A stretch of 6,539 nt of DNA, taken from Acinetobacter sp. UBA6641 (GTDB taxonomy: Bacteria; Pseudomonadota; Gammaproteobacteria; Pseudomonadales; Moraxellaceae). Positions 6,362 to 6,539 of this stretch are shown here, in pieces (positions within the stretch are counted from its first letter, which is position 1; each line of letters opens with the position of its first letter). A program made the translations under genes and the position numbers. The stretch covers positions 9,862 through 16,400 of the forward strand of contig DKLL01000063.1 in the NCBI GenBank assembly GCA_002455755.1, in the 5' to 3' direction. Below the pieces are notes generated by a model. It was not told where the DNA came from, did not search any database, and saw only the letters and a program-made list of their open reading frames with translations.

Positions 6362-6539
6362 TGCAAGTGTTAGTTGTTGGGGAAAATCCGCTTTCAATTG
6401 AAGATGTGGTGGCTGTAGCGCGTCAGGAAAAATCGGTGGCTTTACCGGCCAGTGCTGAATGGCGCGATTTGATTCAGCGCGGCGCCGATTTTCTGGATCA
6501 GTTGCTGCAAGACGAAGGCGTGATTTATGGCGTTACTAC
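6361..6539 (+). CDS. Aromatic amino acid (histidine/phenylalanine/tyrosine) ammonia-lyase family, N-terminal fragment
   Basis: Sixty codons, the last incomplete, are visible before the window ends. They read as the N-terminus of the ammonia-lyase superfamily: a short beta start (MQVLVVGENPLSIEDVVAVA), a spacer with RGADFLDQLLQ, and VIYGVTT (54 onwards), the beginning of the YG-(I/V)-(N/T)-TG-(F/Y)-G substrate loop that carries a catalytic tyrosine (Tyr56). The full family length is about 500 residues, and the Ala-Ser-Gly triad that forms the MIO cofactor is beyond the edge. In this context the enzyme more likely makes an aryl acrylic acid (for example coumarate from tyrosine) as pigment starter than degrades histidine, because no hut genes are present; substrate cannot be read from this fragment. 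GGA (6348-6350) is a weak ribosome site at a 10-base spacing, and the TAATG overlap suggests coupling. Confidence 0.83.
   Translation, partial: MQVLVVGENPLSIEDVVAVARQEKSVALPASAEWRDLIQRGADFLDQLLQDEGVIYGVT

Overview
The window looks like a chromosomal segment of a moderately AT-rich gammaproteobacterium, most likely Acinetobacter or another Moraxellaceae. That placement is an inference from protein style, base composition and the relA-type C-terminus; no marker in the window fixes the genus. All genes lie on the + strand.

Region 1 (1-318) is the 3' end of relA, the (p)ppGpp synthetase, closed by a textbook intrinsic terminator. Region 2 (about 319-498) is an AT-rich intergenic stretch. It holds one good extended -10 promoter and several perfect palindromes that look like regulator sites. 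Region 3 (499-6539) is a tightly packed operon of nine genes that continues past the right edge. In order they encode: a half-length ketosynthase-like chain-length-factor protein; a PlsC-type acyltransferase; two acyl carrier proteins; a six-helix membrane protein of the COG4648 type; an AMP-dependent acid ligase fused to a FabZ-like hot-dog domain; a family 2 glycosyltransferase; an LpxL/HtrB-type acyltransferase; and the start of a histidine/phenylalanine/tyrosine ammonia-lyase family enzyme. Seven of the eight junctions between these genes are overlaps or gaps of 12 bases or fewer (two are ATGA overlaps, one TAATG), and the other is also short, so transcription and translation are probably coupled.

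This gene set is the front half of an aryl polyene (APE) type II polyketide cluster, the family of yellow membrane-bound pigments that includes xanthomonadin-like and flexirubin-like compounds. The working model is as follows. The ammonia-lyase supplies an aryl acid (a cinnamate or coumarate type). The ligase domain activates it and loads it onto one of the two carrier proteins. Ketosynthase, ketoreductase and dehydratase enzymes, expected downstream of the window, extend it to a polyene. The glycosyltransferase and the two acyltransferases attach the polyene to a lipid anchor, and the membrane protein helps at the inner membrane. The system is a known class. The points of interest are the domain layout (ligase and dehydratase fused, glycosyltransferase and acyltransferase separate), a missing acidic residue in the dehydratase motif, and the undescribed palindromes around the promoter.
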